A stretch of DNA of 64,000 nt from Novosphingobium sp. Fuku2-ISO-50 (GCF_001519055.1 NZ_KQ954298.1:1-64000), one strand, 5' to 3'; counted from the stretch's first letter, positions 8,199-16,147 are shown. Numbers and translations are program-made. The notes: a model not told the origin generated them from the letters alone.

Positions 8199-8608
8199 TG
8201 CCGTTCGTTGTTGACGCCTCGGTAGCGGCATGTTGGTTGTTGCCCGATGAGGGCAACGCCCGCGCCCAAGCCGCTTTTGCGCGGTTTCCTGGTGACACGG
8301 CGATAGCCCCGAGCCTGTGGTGGTTTGAAATGCGCAACATTTTCATCTCGAACGAGCGGAGCGGACGCATCGATGGCGCCAGAAGCAGCCGCGCCCTGGC
8401 TTTGCTCAACGGCCTGCCCATTCGTCTGGATCATCAACCTGACGACACAGTCTTGATGGCGCTGGCGCGCGCGCATCAGCTGACCGCCTATGATGCCGCC
8501 TATCTCGAGCTTGCCTTGCGTGAAAGCGTGCCGTTGGCAACGCTGGACGACGCCTTGTTGCGCGCTGCTCATGCTGAGGGCGTGGGGCTGGTGGGAGAGA
8601 GTGCATAA
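8198..8608 (+). CDS. VapC-type PIN-domain toxin
   Basis: A 136-residue PIN-domain ribonuclease. The acidic metal-binding residues of the family are visible: Asp in FVVDASVAACWLL near the N-terminus, Glu in WWFEMRNIF, Asp in TAYDAAYLELAL and Asp in LATLDDALL. VapC toxins cut tRNA or rRNA when released from the antitoxin. The gene starts on the last base of the antitoxin stop codon. On a plasmid-like element the pair most likely stabilises inheritance. The sequence appears intact. Confidence 0.88.
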   Translation: MPFVVDASVAACWLLPDEGNARAQAAFARFPGDTAIAPSLWWFEMRNIFISNERSGRIDGARSSRALALLNGLPIRLDHQPDDTVLMALARAHQLTAYDAAYLELALRESVPLATLDDALLRAAHAEGVGLVGESA

Positions 8609-8864
8609 CGCCGCCCTGGGTTTGAATCCCGGGAGGGCGCCGCACAAACGGCGGTCTGCATTTCGCACATTTCGACCGGTCACATTGTCGGCAAATTCGT
8701 GCCTGCCGTCGATGTCAGCGGTTGCCGCGTGAAAACCTCGCGGCGCTCCGGCCGCGGGCGAGAGGACGAGGTGGCGGGAGGGATGTGTCGAGGCCGGGGG
8801 CCGAGACAGCACCACAGCGCATCCCGCCTATTGCGGGTGTTGTCCTTCAAGGAGCACACGTCCC
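8609..8864. other. GC-rich intergenic leader with hairpins before the DUF736 gene
   Basis: No gene is seen. Two hairpins are visible: CTCGC/GCGAG arms near 8737-8763, and TGTC-GA-GGCC facing GGCC-GA-GACA at 8786-8808. A strong AAGGAG lies just before ATG 8865. The stretch probably holds the promoter and a structured leader of the DUF736 gene. Confidence 0.4.
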
Positions 8865-9308
8865 ATGAATATCGGTCAATTGAAGCCCAATGCTGCCGGC
8901 GTTTTCCTCGGCAAGATCCAGACCGCAACGCTCGATCTCACCATTGGCCTTCGGTCGGTTGAATCGCGCAATCCCGCCGTGCCCAAGTTCGATGTGATGG
9001 TGCGCAGCCGCAGTGGTCAGTTCCTGTCCATTGGCGGCCTGTGGGAGAAGACCGCCAACAACGGCGCGGGCACGTTCCTTCAGGGTCAGATCGATGATCC
9101 GAGCTTTGAAGCGCCGCTGTCGATCGCCCTGTTTGCGCAGAACGACGGCTCGCTCAATGTCGCCTGGTCGCGTCCGCGCCGCCGGATGGGGCGCGGCTTT
9201 GGCGAACTCGGTGCACAGGATGCGGCGAACGACACTTTCGATACTGACGAGGGTGGCTTCGGCGTGGCGTTCGCGTCGGACAAGTCGGGGCCCGCTGCTG
9301 CGGCCTGA
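8865..9308 (+). CDS. DUF736 family protein
   Basis: A 147-residue protein that matches DUF736 from the first residues: MNIGQLKPNAAGVFLGKIQT, then LTIGLRSVESRNPAVPKFDV. It is a small beta-rich domain of unknown function, common on alphaproteobacterial plasmids and ICEs and usually next to antirestriction, SSB or DUF2493 genes, as here. The C-terminal ~50 residues are Gly/Asp-rich (FGELGAQDAANDTFDTDEGG) and may be disordered. It has its own long leader and is followed by an intrinsic terminator, so it is probably a single-gene transcript that is highly expressed. Confidence 0.9.
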   Translation: MNIGQLKPNAAGVFLGKIQTATLDLTIGLRSVESRNPAVPKFDVMVRSRSGQFLSIGGLWEKTANNGAGTFLQGQIDDPSFEAPLSIALFAQNDGSLNVAWSRPRRRMGRGFGELGAQDAANDTFDTDEGGFGVAFASDKSGPAAAA

Positions 9309-9337
9309 TCCGCCCCCTGATTCCCGTTCGATCCATT

Positions 9338-9376
9338 GGGCGGCCCGGCTTTGCGTCGGGTCGCCCATTTTCATTT
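9338..9376 (+). terminator. Intrinsic terminator after the DUF736 gene
   Basis: GGGCG-G-CCCG pairs with CGGG-T-CGCCC across a 9-nt loop and runs into ATTTTCATTT. It lies 30 nt after the DUF736 stop. Confidence 0.75.
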
Positions 9377-10020
9377 GTACATGTGCGCATGAAACTCCGG
9401 CAGCGATGCACATCGCTCATGCCCTGAATTGTCTCGATCTCGATAATCCGATCGACCGGCAGGTCGCGCGCTGGCTGCATTGAACCCTGTAGGCCTGCTG
9501 GCGATGGCGTTGGGGTGACCTGTCCATCACGGTCGGCTTTGCTGATCAGATGACGATGCTGTCGGCCAAGCTGGGGCGGCGATCGTTGCAGGGGCCAGGG
9601 CCTTGGTGTGCGGAGGTGGCAGGTCTTCGCGGAGGGCATCCTCTGCTCTGGACTTAGGCCTGGCGGCGAACCTTGATCGGAACCGGTGAGGGCAAGGACG
9701 TTCCACCAATTACGGCACGAGGCCGCGCATGAAGGCGGTGCTCAAACTGGCTTCGGGCATCTATCGTCCAAGGGGCAACCCCAAGTCAATCTTTCCGGCA
9801 GGCCAACCCGCCTGAAGTGGGATGAACACTACGCCCGCGCGGGGGCGCTGCAACCCCCATGTGTCCGACCGAGTTACCTCCCTGCGGTCGGCGCCCGCAC
9901 CACCCGGAAAATGGAGGTTCCCCTGCGGCTGCGCCTTCGGTGCGGCACCCCCTCCATCGCGGGCTGCGCTCTGGTTCATCCCGGCGGGATCGGCCCGCCG
10001 GAAAGATCTGGAGTTACCCC
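9377..10020. other. Intergenic stretch without a well-supported gene
   Basis: Two short plus-strand frames are visible: one of 25 codons at 9406-9483 that begins MHIAHALNCLDLDNP, and one of 28 codons at 9729-9815 that begins MKAVLKLASGIYRPRG. Neither has a clear ribosome binding site or a known relative, so both may be gene debris. Longer frames here lack protein-like composition. The last ~100 nt probably hold the ssb promoter and a GGAG binding site at about 10010. Confidence 0.4.
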
Positions 10021-10350
10021 ATGAATCACGTTTTCCTGTCCGGCCGCATCACCTCCGACATCAGCCGCTTCGGCACCGACAGCAAAGGCGGCGTCAGCTT
10101 CACCCTCGTCACCAGCCGCCCGGTCATCAAGGACGGCCAGGTCCTCAAAGGCGAGGATGGCTACACCGAAACCTATGACCAGTTCCACACCGTCAAGGCT
10201 TTCAATGGCCTCAGCAAGTCGATCGCCAACCACAAGAAGAAGGGCGACAAGCTGATCGTCAGCGGCGAGATCCGCTACACCCGCAACGAGAAGGACGGGC
10301 GCACCTACTACAACACCGAAATCGTCGCCGACGAGATCGAGTTCATCTGA
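10021..10350 (+). CDS. ssb: Single-stranded DNA-binding protein (OB fold)
   Basis: A 109-residue SSB-like protein that consists almost entirely of the OB fold. The signature is MNHVFLSGRITSDISRF, VSFTLVTSRPV, DQFHTVKAFNGLSKSIANHKKKGDKL split between strands, then VSGEIRYTRNEKDGRTYYNTEIVADEIEF. It lacks the long Gly/Pro tail and acidic DDDIPF-type tip of chromosomal SSB, as is usual for plasmid-encoded versions. It would coat the transferred single strand or replication intermediates. GGAG precedes ATG 10021; an in-frame upstream extension (9859) has no binding site and is not protein-like. A branched terminator follows. Confidence 0.88.
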   Translation: MNHVFLSGRITSDISRFGTDSKGGVSFTLVTSRPVIKDGQVLKGEDGYTETYDQFHTVKAFNGLSKSIANHKKKGDKLIVSGEIRYTRNEKDGRTYYNTEIVADEIEFI

Positions 10351-10357
10351 CCCAGAC

Positions 10358-10419
10358 GGGCGGCCTCCCAGCGATTTCGCAGAAATCGCGCAACAAATGG
10401 CACGGGCCGCCCTTTTTAT
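10358..10419 (+). terminator. Branched intrinsic terminator between ssb and the next gene
   Basis: An outer stem GGGCGGCC (10358-10365) pairs with GGCCGCCC (10405-10412) and is followed by TTTTTATT. Inside it lies a second perfect 8-bp hairpin GCGATTTC-GCA-GAAATCGC (10371-10389). The next ATG is only 16 nt beyond the T run, so this may act as an attenuator. Confidence 0.75.
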
Positions 10420-10434
10420 TCGGGAGCACACCCC

Positions 10435-10764
10435 ATGCAGATCATCTCGGCCTTCGACGACATCGCCTGCGTCACCACCGGCATCACCGTCACCAACCCG
10501 GCCATGGTTGCCCGCATCCAGATCCAGTCAGCCTGCATGTCCGACTACGAAATCGCCGCCCATCTCGCCAATGCCATCGCCAGCGCAACCGACGCCGCGC
10601 ATGCCCGCGCCTGGGAAGAAAGCCAGTTCGGCGAGGCCCATGCCGAAACGCTCGTCGATCACGAATACTTCGAGGATCTGGTCGTCGCCTGGAGCCTGGT
10701 TGCCACGCAGCGGGAAATCGACAGCCTCGACGGATTGCTCACCGAGGCGGTGGCGGTTCATTGA
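10435..10764 (+). CDS. Small acidic protein of unknown function
   Basis: A 109-residue, strongly acidic, helical protein (IAAHLANAIASATDAAHARAW, then HEYFEDLVVAWSLVATQ). A GGGAG ribosome binding site lies 10 nt before the ATG, just after the branched terminator of ssb. A longer frame in another register overlaps this region but has shadow-like composition. I do not recognise a family. The high helical content, low pI and position after ssb would suit a DNA-mimic or a partner of the SSB, but that is speculation. A strong hairpin follows the stop. Confidence 0.6.
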   Translation: MQIISAFDDIACVTTGITVTNPAMVARIQIQSACMSDYEIAAHLANAIASATDAAHARAWEESQFGEAHAETLVDHEYFEDLVVAWSLVATQREIDSLDGLLTEAVAVH

Positions 10765-10778
10765 CACCACGAGCCCCT

Positions 10779-10808
10779 CGGGGTCGGTGCCTGGCGGCAC
10801 CGACCCCG
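10779..10808. terminator. Strong hairpin after the acidic small protein gene
   Basis: A perfect 13-bp inverted repeat CGGGGTCGGTGCC/GGCACCGACCCCG with a TGGC loop, 14 nt after the stop codon. There is no long T run. It lies between convergent genes and may stop transcription from both sides. Confidence 0.6.
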
Positions 10809-10843
10809 AAACTGTGCTGATTTTCGCGTCGTTGGTCTTTGGC

Positions 10844-11260
10844 TCAGCTGCCGATCAGGCGCGCTTCGCGCACATAGCTGAAATCACCTTCACCTGACCA
10901 TGCGTTGCCGTCGGGATAGCGCAGTTCTATGCCCGCGAGGTCCTGTTCGTTGGCCAGTCCCATGTTGACGCCCAGCAGGCTGTTGCCGAATTTTGCGACA
11001 GCGCTTGGCGTCAGGGTAAAATGGGTCGTGGATCCGCAGTTGGCGCAGAAATGGACTTCGGCGGCGGGATCGACCTTGTCGACCCGCTGATATTTGGCGG
11101 TTGTCCCGTCAATGCTGACGTCTGCCGGGTCGAAATAGGCCCAGCGGGCGCCTGATTTGGCGCAGAGTGTGCAATTGCACTGGTTGATGTGGTCGGGCCT
11201 CTTTGCGACTTCGAGGCGGACCTGACCGCAATGGCAAGATAGTGTCATCATTTCCGACAC
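10844..11260 (-). CDS. GFA family protein (glutathione-dependent formaldehyde-activating fold)
   Basis: A 138-residue zinc protein of the GFA/CENP-V family. The cysteine pattern is complete: CHCGQVRLEV near the N-terminus, CNCTLCAKSG in the middle and CANCGSTTHF near residue 75. The family founder binds glutathione and speeds formation of S-hydroxymethylglutathione, but most members have no proven substrate. It is monocistronic on the minus strand and convergent with the preceding gene. It is not a typical element gene and may be cargo. Confidence 0.88.
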   Translation of the reverse strand: MSEMMTLSCHCGQVRLEVAKRPDHINQCNCTLCAKSGARWAYFDPADVSIDGTTAKYQRVDKVDPAAEVHFCANCGSTTHFTLTPSAVAKFGNSLLGVNMGLANEQDLAGIELRYPDGNAWSGEGDFSYVREARLIGS

Positions 11261-11499
11261 ATACCATAAAAATCGATTATTTGACAGCAGATGTCAGCGC
11301 GATCGAGCGTGATCTCTTGACCTCATGGGGGAGGGGCGCCTGCCGCGCCAGCGCGGGCACCGCGCTCTATTCCGCCCGTACCGGGCTCCACCGAGCCTGA
11401 AGTCTCGGCCGCTGACGCGGTAATGATCGCATGGCGCGGGTCGCTTGGGGCTGTCGTTGCTCTGCCCCACCAAACAAAACTCTCTCTCTCTGATAGACC

Positions 11500-11680
11500 C
11501 AGTATGACAAGCCGGACGAGCGCATCTCAAGGATGCGCGGTTCCCCCAATTTTGCACCGACGGGGTCGGCACAAAATCGGCTCCCCCACGCCCCGCTGGC
11601 GCGGCGTCAACCGGGGTCCGTCCGCGTTTGTTTGGTCGCATGGCTGTTTGCCAAAAACCGGTTCCCACTTTTTGGCGCGA
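11500..11680. repeat. Cluster of three palindromes in the intergenic region before the DUF2493 gene
   Basis: The 527-nt gap 11261-11787 has no gene but holds three hairpins in a row: GCGCATC/GATGCGC at 11520-11538; ATTTTG..CCGAC facing GTCGG..CAAAAT at 11549-11577; and GCCAAAAA/TTTTTGGC at 11650-11676 around an ACCGGTTCCCAC core. The last resembles a dispersed palindrome that I recall from many alphaproteobacterial intergenic regions. Confidence 0.5.
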
Positions 11681-11787
11681 TGCTCCGGCGCTCCCGGCTT
11701 CCCGGTCAACGTCCCTGACATGCTTCGCACAGCTTGCCGCCTGACTTTCAGTCATCACGAAGATGACGGATCGAACAGGAGATACCC

Positions 11788-12744
11788 ATGACACAGTTCA
11801 CCAGCTTCGAAGCCCTCAGCGCCTTCTACCGTGAGCAGATCGAAGCACCGGGCTTTGACGCCGCCTTCGCTGAACAGGGCAATCTGGCCCAGCTCTCCAT
11901 CCACGACGAACCCATGGCCACCGACATGCCCGATCCGCAATCCGCGCGCGCCGCGATGGAAATGATCATCGGCACCGTCTTCGATATCTTCCGCGCCACC
12001 CGCATGGAGGAATTCGCGCGTGACATCGTCTGGGGCATCGTCAACAGCTTCCACGTCACCGCCCAGCGCATCGAAAAGCGCGAGGATGACGCCGGCAAGA
12101 AGCTCGGGGATCTCGCACGGTCCTTCGACCCTTCGGAAATCTATGCCGTCGAGCTCGAAGAGACCCAACGCATCAGCCAGACCCTGATGGACTGCCGCGA
12201 AGCGATGGAAGCGATGCGCGACTATGCAGGCGAAATCTACCGCGTCGAAACCGGCCGGCCATTCTCGACCATCAAGGGCTCGCGCGTCTCCTCGGGCCTC
12301 ACCGCCAGCCAGATCGATGCCCGGGACTTCCTCGCAGCGCGGTCCGCACAACGACGCGAAGAGCACGCCCCGACCGGCCCCGTCGTCATCTTCTCGGGCG
12401 GCACCGACTGGCACGATCACGAACTGCTCTGGCAGGCCCTTGATGAAACCCACGGCAGGATCCCGAACATGATCCTCGCCACCACCGCCCAGCACAAGGG
12501 TTGCGACCAGATCGCCCATGCCTGGGCCGCCGCACGCGGGGTCAAGACCGTGCGCTTCACACTCAACCGGGCCTTGGGCAAACGCGCCGGGTTCATCCGC
12601 AACGAGCAGTTGCTGAACCTGAAGCCGGTCCATGCCCTAGTATGCGAAGGGTCGGGCATCCAGTCGAACCTGCTCACCCGGGTGCGGGAGGCGAACGTGC
12701 CTTACCACGCTTTCGCCATCCGCCACCAACGCGTCGCCGCCTGA
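11788..12744 (+). CDS. DUF2493 (SLOG-superfamily) protein
   Basis: A 318-residue protein. The N-terminal ~170 residues are helical. The C-terminal ~130 residues form the DUF2493 domain, a Rossmann-like SLOG relative: VVIFSGGTDWHDHELLWQAL, then HKGCDQIAHAWAAARGVKTV, then AGFIRNEQLLNLKPVHALVC. These are the positions where SLOG proteins bind a nucleotide. DUF2493 genes are standard backbone genes of alphaproteobacterial conjugative elements, function unknown. The gene ends in a strong terminator. A diverged second copy of its 3' end and terminator lies about 1.1 kb downstream (13671-13956). Confidence 0.88.
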   Translation: MTQFTSFEALSAFYREQIEAPGFDAAFAEQGNLAQLSIHDEPMATDMPDPQSARAAMEMIIGTVFDIFRATRMEEFARDIVWGIVNSFHVTAQRIEKREDDAGKKLGDLARSFDPSEIYAVELEETQRISQTLMDCREAMEAMRDYAGEIYRVETGRPFSTIKGSRVSSGLTASQIDARDFLAARSAQRREEHAPTGPVVIFSGGTDWHDHELLWQALDETHGRIPNMILATTAQHKGCDQIAHAWAAARGVKTVRFTLNRALGKRAGFIRNEQLLNLKPVHALVCEGSGIQSNLLTRVREANVPYHAFAIRHQRVAA

Positions 12745-12854
12745 CGCATCGAAGGGCGCCGCGCACCCCGCGCGGCGTCCTTCTTTTTTTCACCGTTGCT
12801 GGAGGCACGCGGCGTAGTGGCGGGCCAGGCCCGCCACATGCCGCGCGGCCTGCT
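12554..12854 (+). repeat. Partial duplication, copy 1 (3' end of the DUF2493 gene, terminator and flank)
   Basis: This stretch matches 13671-13956 with scattered substitutions and small indels; the match is closest from about 12660 to 12854 and fades upstream. It covers the last ~60 codons of the DUF2493 gene, the terminator and about 70 nt beyond. Confidence 0.8.
12754..12788 (+). terminator. Intrinsic terminator of the DUF2493 gene
   Basis: GGGCGCCGCGC pairs with GCGCGGCGTCC (one G-U pair) and runs into TTCTTTTTTT. Confidence 0.85.
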
Positions 12855-12980
12855 GGGCGGGGATTGTGATCGCGTCTTTGCACGGCTCCCGCCGCTAATT
12901 ATGGCTGCTTACATTCGAACCGGCATTATTAAAAAAATCGCCTTGCTGCTTTAATAGGCGTGCCCGGGCATCAACCAGGC

Positions 12981-13337
12981 ATGTCCGAATCCGCAACCGG
13001 TCAGCGGCTTGGCCGCTTTGTCGAAACGCTCGTCGCTGGCGAAATGGTGCGGGCCTTCGTACCCCCGGCCTTGCCTCCATTACCCCCGATCAACATCCTT
13101 GGGCTGCTCGATCGCTTGAGCCATGCGGAACGTGCGCTGGGCCGCCTTGATGGCATCACCATGCTGCTCTCGCGCCAGGAGCTGTTCCTGTACATGTATG
13201 TGCGCAAGGAAGCCGTGCTGTCCTCGCAGATCGAAGGCAGCCAATCGACCGGACGCAAGCGAGGCCGCGCCTTCGGGTGTCGAAGCTACCTTGCTATCTT
13301 GAGCGAAGGCACAGATCCGCTGTCGGCAAATGCATGA
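12981..13337 (+). pseudogene. Truncated Fic-family gene (N-terminal domain only)
   Basis: From ATG 12981 the frame encodes a typical Fic N-terminal domain: FVPPALPPLPPINILGLL, ALGRLDG, and LFLYMYVRKEAVLSSQIEG, the inhibitory-helix region of self-inhibited Fic proteins, where the Glu of SxxxEG blocks ATP. Similarity stops abruptly after SSQIEGSQS at about 13247. The remaining frame (TGRKRGRAFGCRS) is not Fic-like, and the catalytic HPFxxGNGR part is missing. The gene has lost its 3' two-thirds, probably by the recombination that also left the GGDEF fragment and the DUF2493 duplication next to it. Confidence 0.8.
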
Positions 13338-13384
13338 TCGAGGATGGCAAAGTTCAATCGCACTTCGGGCGTCGGAATGTGCAG

Positions 13385-13579
13385 TCAGGCGGCTTGTGGT
13401 GTCAGTTCAACACGCAACCCACTGGCGACCGAGTTCCGGCCGGCACGCTTTGCAGCGTAAAGGCGACTATCCGTGCACTCGAGGATCTGTAGCAGGTGTT
13501 CGCCGTCGGCAGGGGCCGTGGCGACACCGATGCTGATGGTCGTCGGCATGCCGCAGGCGACGATTTGACTCATGGCCAA
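13385..13579 (-). pseudogene. 3' fragment of a GGDEF (diguanylate cyclase) gene
   Basis: The minus-strand frame reads TISIGVATAPADGEHL, then DSRLYAAKRAGRNSV, which is the conserved C-terminal end of a GGDEF domain (SIGVA and the Y-x-AK-x-GRN motif). The GGDEF active site and everything upstream are missing, and the frame opens only a few codons before the similarity. It is a remnant without expected cyclase activity. It lies tail-to-tail with the truncated fic fragment inside the duplicated segment. Confidence 0.75.
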
Positions 13580-13670
13580 GGGTCAAAGGATGCGGATTTG
13601 TCTCGGGGCCTCGCAACAATCGCGCTTTGCGGCACGTCGAGAAGCTCAATATCCAGCAGTCCGACTGGCG

Positions 13671-13847
13671 CGCTTTCCCCTTAAACGGGCACCGGGCAAA
13701 CGCGGGGTTTATCCGGCATCAAGGAACTGATGTCGGCGGTGGTATGTGAAAGGAGTAGGCATCCAGTCGAACCTGCTCACCCGGGTGGGGAAGGTGAGCG
13801 TGCCCTGCCACGCCTTTGCCATCCGCGACCAACGCGTCGCTGCCTGA
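13671..13847 (+). pseudogene. Diverged, frameshifted copy of the DUF2493 gene 3' end
   Basis: The translation FPLKRAPGKRGVYPASRN aligns with FTLNRALGKRAGFIRNEQ of the intact gene, then a frame change occurs near 13754, and GIQSNLLTRVGKVSVPCHAF continues to the same C-terminal RVAA stop. The DNA match extends through the terminator to about 13956. Only the last ~60 codons are present. Confidence 0.75.
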
Positions 13848-13956
13848 CGCATCGGAGGGCGCCGCGCACCCAGCGCGGCGTCCTTCTTCTTTTCACCGTT
13901 GCTGAAGGCACGCGGCGTAGTGGCGGGGCAAGTCCACCACATGCCGCGCGCCTGCT
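13671..13956 (+). repeat. Partial duplication, copy 2
   Basis: A diverged copy of 12554-12854 that includes a second version of the terminator (GGGCGCCGCGC, then GCGCGGCGTCC and a T-rich tail at about 13857-13895). It encloses, together with copy 1, the fic and GGDEF fragments. Confidence 0.8.
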
Positions 13957-13965
13957 ACTTGGGTC

Positions 13966-14370
13966 TCAGGGAATGATGACGGGCGTGGCCGCCAAAGCTT
14001 GGGCTCGTTTGGCCAACTTGCGATCGAAGGTCACAAATGCGCTGCAATGACCTGACCGTACGAGATGCAGGGCATCGGCAAAATCCATTCCGCCTTCGAG
14101 CCATTCGAGCGCCGTTGCCAACAGCGTCGGTTCCTCGACTGACAAGCCGGGCAGCCCCGACAGGCCCCGCAACGCTGAAGCGATTTGGGTGGCGTCGAAA
14201 CCGTAGCCTGCGCGCAAGACCCACTCGGCCTCGAGAAGCACGGTCACCCCCAGGAAGATATCCCCGGCCTCGATGATCCGTTTTGCCGCTATGGCTTGTT
14301 CGGGATCGTCGGCGGTCAACAACCGCACGACGATGTTGGTATCAATCGCGCGCACGGCGTCTCGCTTCAT
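13966..14370 (-). CDS. VapC-type PIN-domain toxin
   Basis: A 134-residue PIN-domain ribonuclease with the classical VapC start AIDTNIVVRLLTADD. Further acidic metal ligands are the Glu in LLEAEWVLRAGYG, the Asp in MDFADALHL and the Asp in FVTFDRKLAKRA. Its start lies inside the 3' end of the AbrB-type antitoxin gene (29-nt overlap), which is a common vapBC arrangement. It is unlike the first VapC (8198-8608) in sequence, so the element carries two independent pairs. The pair lies on the minus strand, just outside the left edge of the proposed integrase island. Confidence 0.9.
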   Translation of the reverse strand: MKRDAVRAIDTNIVVRLLTADDPEQAIAAKRIIEAGDIFLGVTVLLEAEWVLRAGYGFDATQIASALRGLSGLPGLSVEEPTLLATALEWLEGGMDFADALHLVRSGHCSAFVTFDRKLAKRAQALAATPVIIP

Positions 14371-14614
14371 CGGCGATCACAGCGTTCATGGCATCGATCG
14401 ACAGGGCCGGGCCGGTAGGCCGAAGCGAGCCGAACACCGCATCGATATCGGTGGGGGCAAACACAGGCATCGATTTCAGGAGCACGCCGTCAGCCGTCTC
14501 TTCGACAATCAGCCTGGTGCCCGCGCCCCAGTGCCGCTGGTCACGGATCGCCTTGGGCAAGATGACTTGCCCCTTTGTCGACACGACGGTCGTGATCCGT
14601 TCCTGCAATCCCAT
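14342..14614 (-). CDS. AbrB/MazE-type antitoxin
   Basis: A 90-residue antitoxin with a SpoVT/AbrB swapped-hairpin domain in its first ~50 residues: TTVVSTKGQVILPKAIRD, then GTRLIVEETADGVLLK. The C-terminal half (TDIDAVFGSLRPTGPALSID) would bind the toxin, and the end is basic. ATG 14614 is chosen as the family's usual N-terminus; the longer frame from 14782 has no similarity. It is the upstream partner of the VapC gene, with overlapping ends that couple translation. Confidence 0.85.
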   Translation of the reverse strand: MGLQERITTVVSTKGQVILPKAIRDQRHWGAGTRLIVEETADGVLLKSMPVFAPTDIDAVFGSLRPTGPALSIDAMNAVIADEARRRARD

Positions 14615-14827
14615 GAGTATCTCCGCGCGTAAGACGAAGGTAAGATAAGCTTTGTGCCCATGTCCTGCAAGCTCTTTGCCGCAGGTCGTCTGGCTGGCCG
14701 GGTCTGCGCTCTGCCCGCTTCGATCTCGCCCCCGCAGGGGCATTTCCAACCAAGGACCCGTTGCTCCATGGCCGATTGCCAAGCTTCCCGATCAAGGTCC
14801 GATCACCAGTTCCTGAAGGGGAGGTCA

Positions 14828-14842
14828 GCACACCCTACGCGG
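14828..14842 (+). other. Left copy of a 15-bp direct repeat, candidate attachment site
   Basis: GCACACCCTACGCGG occurs here and again at 42975-42989. A shared AGTTCCTG stands 12 nt before this copy and 9 nt before the right one. It lies 76 nt before the first tyrosine recombinase gene. A 15-bp match could be chance in 64 kb; the positions at the two ends of a foreign gene block are what make it suspicious. Confidence 0.4.
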
Positions 14843-14917
14843 GTGGCCGCATTTTTGAGCAAATTAATCGCATAAAATCAATAACAAGGCGATAATTTGT
14901 TCGAGCGGAGACTGTCA

Positions 14918-16147
14918 ATGTCAGATGGATATTTGCTGGAGCAGAGTGGTGATATTCCGGGTGGTGTTAAAGCGGTTGTGAATAAGCAATCGCTCGCTCT
15001 ATCGGCGCGGGTTTACCTCAATGGAAATATAGCGCGAAGGCGCGTGGCGTCCACTCCCTTTGTCTACTGGGATACCGAACTCAAGGGCTTCGGTCTGGCC
15101 ACACGGCCATCGGGCGTTCGCACCTGGTTCGTGTCGTTTCGGCGGCGTGGCAAGATACTGCGCAAGAAACTCGGCCGCGCAGACAAGATCAGCGCGGAGG
15201 CGGCCCGCAAGCTCGCCCGCGCCGAGTTGGCCATCGTGGCGTTGGACGGATTGCCCGTTGCCCCCAAGGTTGTGCCCGCCGCCGCAATGCTGGTGCGGGA
15301 CTTCATGCAGGTTTTCCAGGACGAGTATTGCCGTCACTGGAAGCCAAGCACGATCACCGGCTGCCGCCAAAATTTCCGCGAGATCGACAAGACGTTCGGC
15401 GATATGGAACTGCGCGCGGTGCGCAAGCAGGATGTTCTGCGGTGGCGCGATAGTTATGTGACCCGCCAAGGCATGTTCAACAGGTCGATCCCCGTGTTGT
15501 CCGGTCTGATGAAATATGCCGAGCAGAAGGGGTTGCGCCCCAAGGGCTCCAATCCCTGCCGGGGAACCCCGCGTTTCAAGCGGGAATTGCCTGACCGGTT
15601 CCTAACTGCGGGCGAGTATCGCCGTCTTGCTCGCGCATTGGCTGAGGCCGAACCCGAGTGGCCAGCGGCCGTGCAGGCAATCCGGCTCCTGATCTACACT
15701 GGCGCACGGTGTGGAGAGATCACGTCGATGCGCTGGGAATGGGTACAGCCGCCAAGGCTCATGCTGCCCGATAGCAAGACGGGCCCGAAAGTCCTTCTGC
15801 TCAACACCCAGGCTCGTGCCCTTCTTGATGGGATTGAGCCGGATAATCGTTCCGGTCTGGTCTTCCCCGCACCGCGCGATGAAACCCGGCCAATCAACCT
15901 CTCCGTCTTTTGGGGGCAGATTCGCCGCCGTGCGGCGCTTCCCGATGTGCGGCTTCATGACTTGCGCCACAGCTTTGCCTCGATTGCGATCGCTGACGGC
16001 ATATCGCTGATGCACATTGGCGGACTGCTCGGGCACGCCCTGCCTGAGACGACGGCGCGCTATGCTCATCTTGCTGACGATGTGGTGGCTGAAGCTGCGG
16101 CGCGTGTGTCGGGTTCGATTGCCCGGTGCCTGGGGGTGGCGGCATGA
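14918..16147 (+). CDS. Tyrosine recombinase (integrase), first of a tandem pair
   Basis: A 409-residue tyrosine recombinase. The N-terminal ~90 residues form an arm-binding-like domain (FVYWDTELKGFGLATRPSG), then a SAM-like core-binding domain (about 130-220), then the catalytic domain with the full set: Arg in TGARCGEITSMRW, His-x-x-Arg in LHDLRHSFAS, His in GGLLGHALPET and Tyr in TARYAHL. ATG 14918 has GGAG 7 nt upstream and is preferred over TTG 14897. The stop overlaps the next recombinase gene by ATGA. This tandem arrangement, each gene about 410 codons, is seen in integrases that act together. It marks the left end of the proposed island. Confidence 0.9.
   Translation: MSDGYLLEQSGDIPGGVKAVVNKQSLALSARVYLNGNIARRRVASTPFVYWDTELKGFGLATRPSGVRTWFVSFRRRGKILRKKLGRADKISAEAARKLARAELAIVALDGLPVAPKVVPAAAMLVRDFMQVFQDEYCRHWKPSTITGCRQNFREIDKTFGDMELRAVRKQDVLRWRDSYVTRQGMFNRSIPVLSGLMKYAEQKGLRPKGSNPCRGTPRFKRELPDRFLTAGEYRRLARALAEAEPEWPAAVQAIRLLIYTGARCGEITSMRWEWVQPPRLMLPDSKTGPKVLLLNTQARALLDGIEPDNRSGLVFPAPRDETRPINLSVFWGQIRRRAALPDVRLHDLRHSFASIAIADGISLMHIGGLLGHALPETTARYAHLADDVVAEAAARVSGSIARCLGVAA

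Noticed and set aside
9686-10024. 112-codon plus-strand frame before ssb
   Set aside because: It is rich in Pro/Arg/Gly, ends inside the ssb start region in another frame and has no family pattern; the ssb start at 10021 is well supported.
12981-13337. Truncated fic gene read as a complete small toxin or antitoxin
   Set aside because: The similarity stops in mid-domain and the tail is not Fic-like; there is no partner gene.
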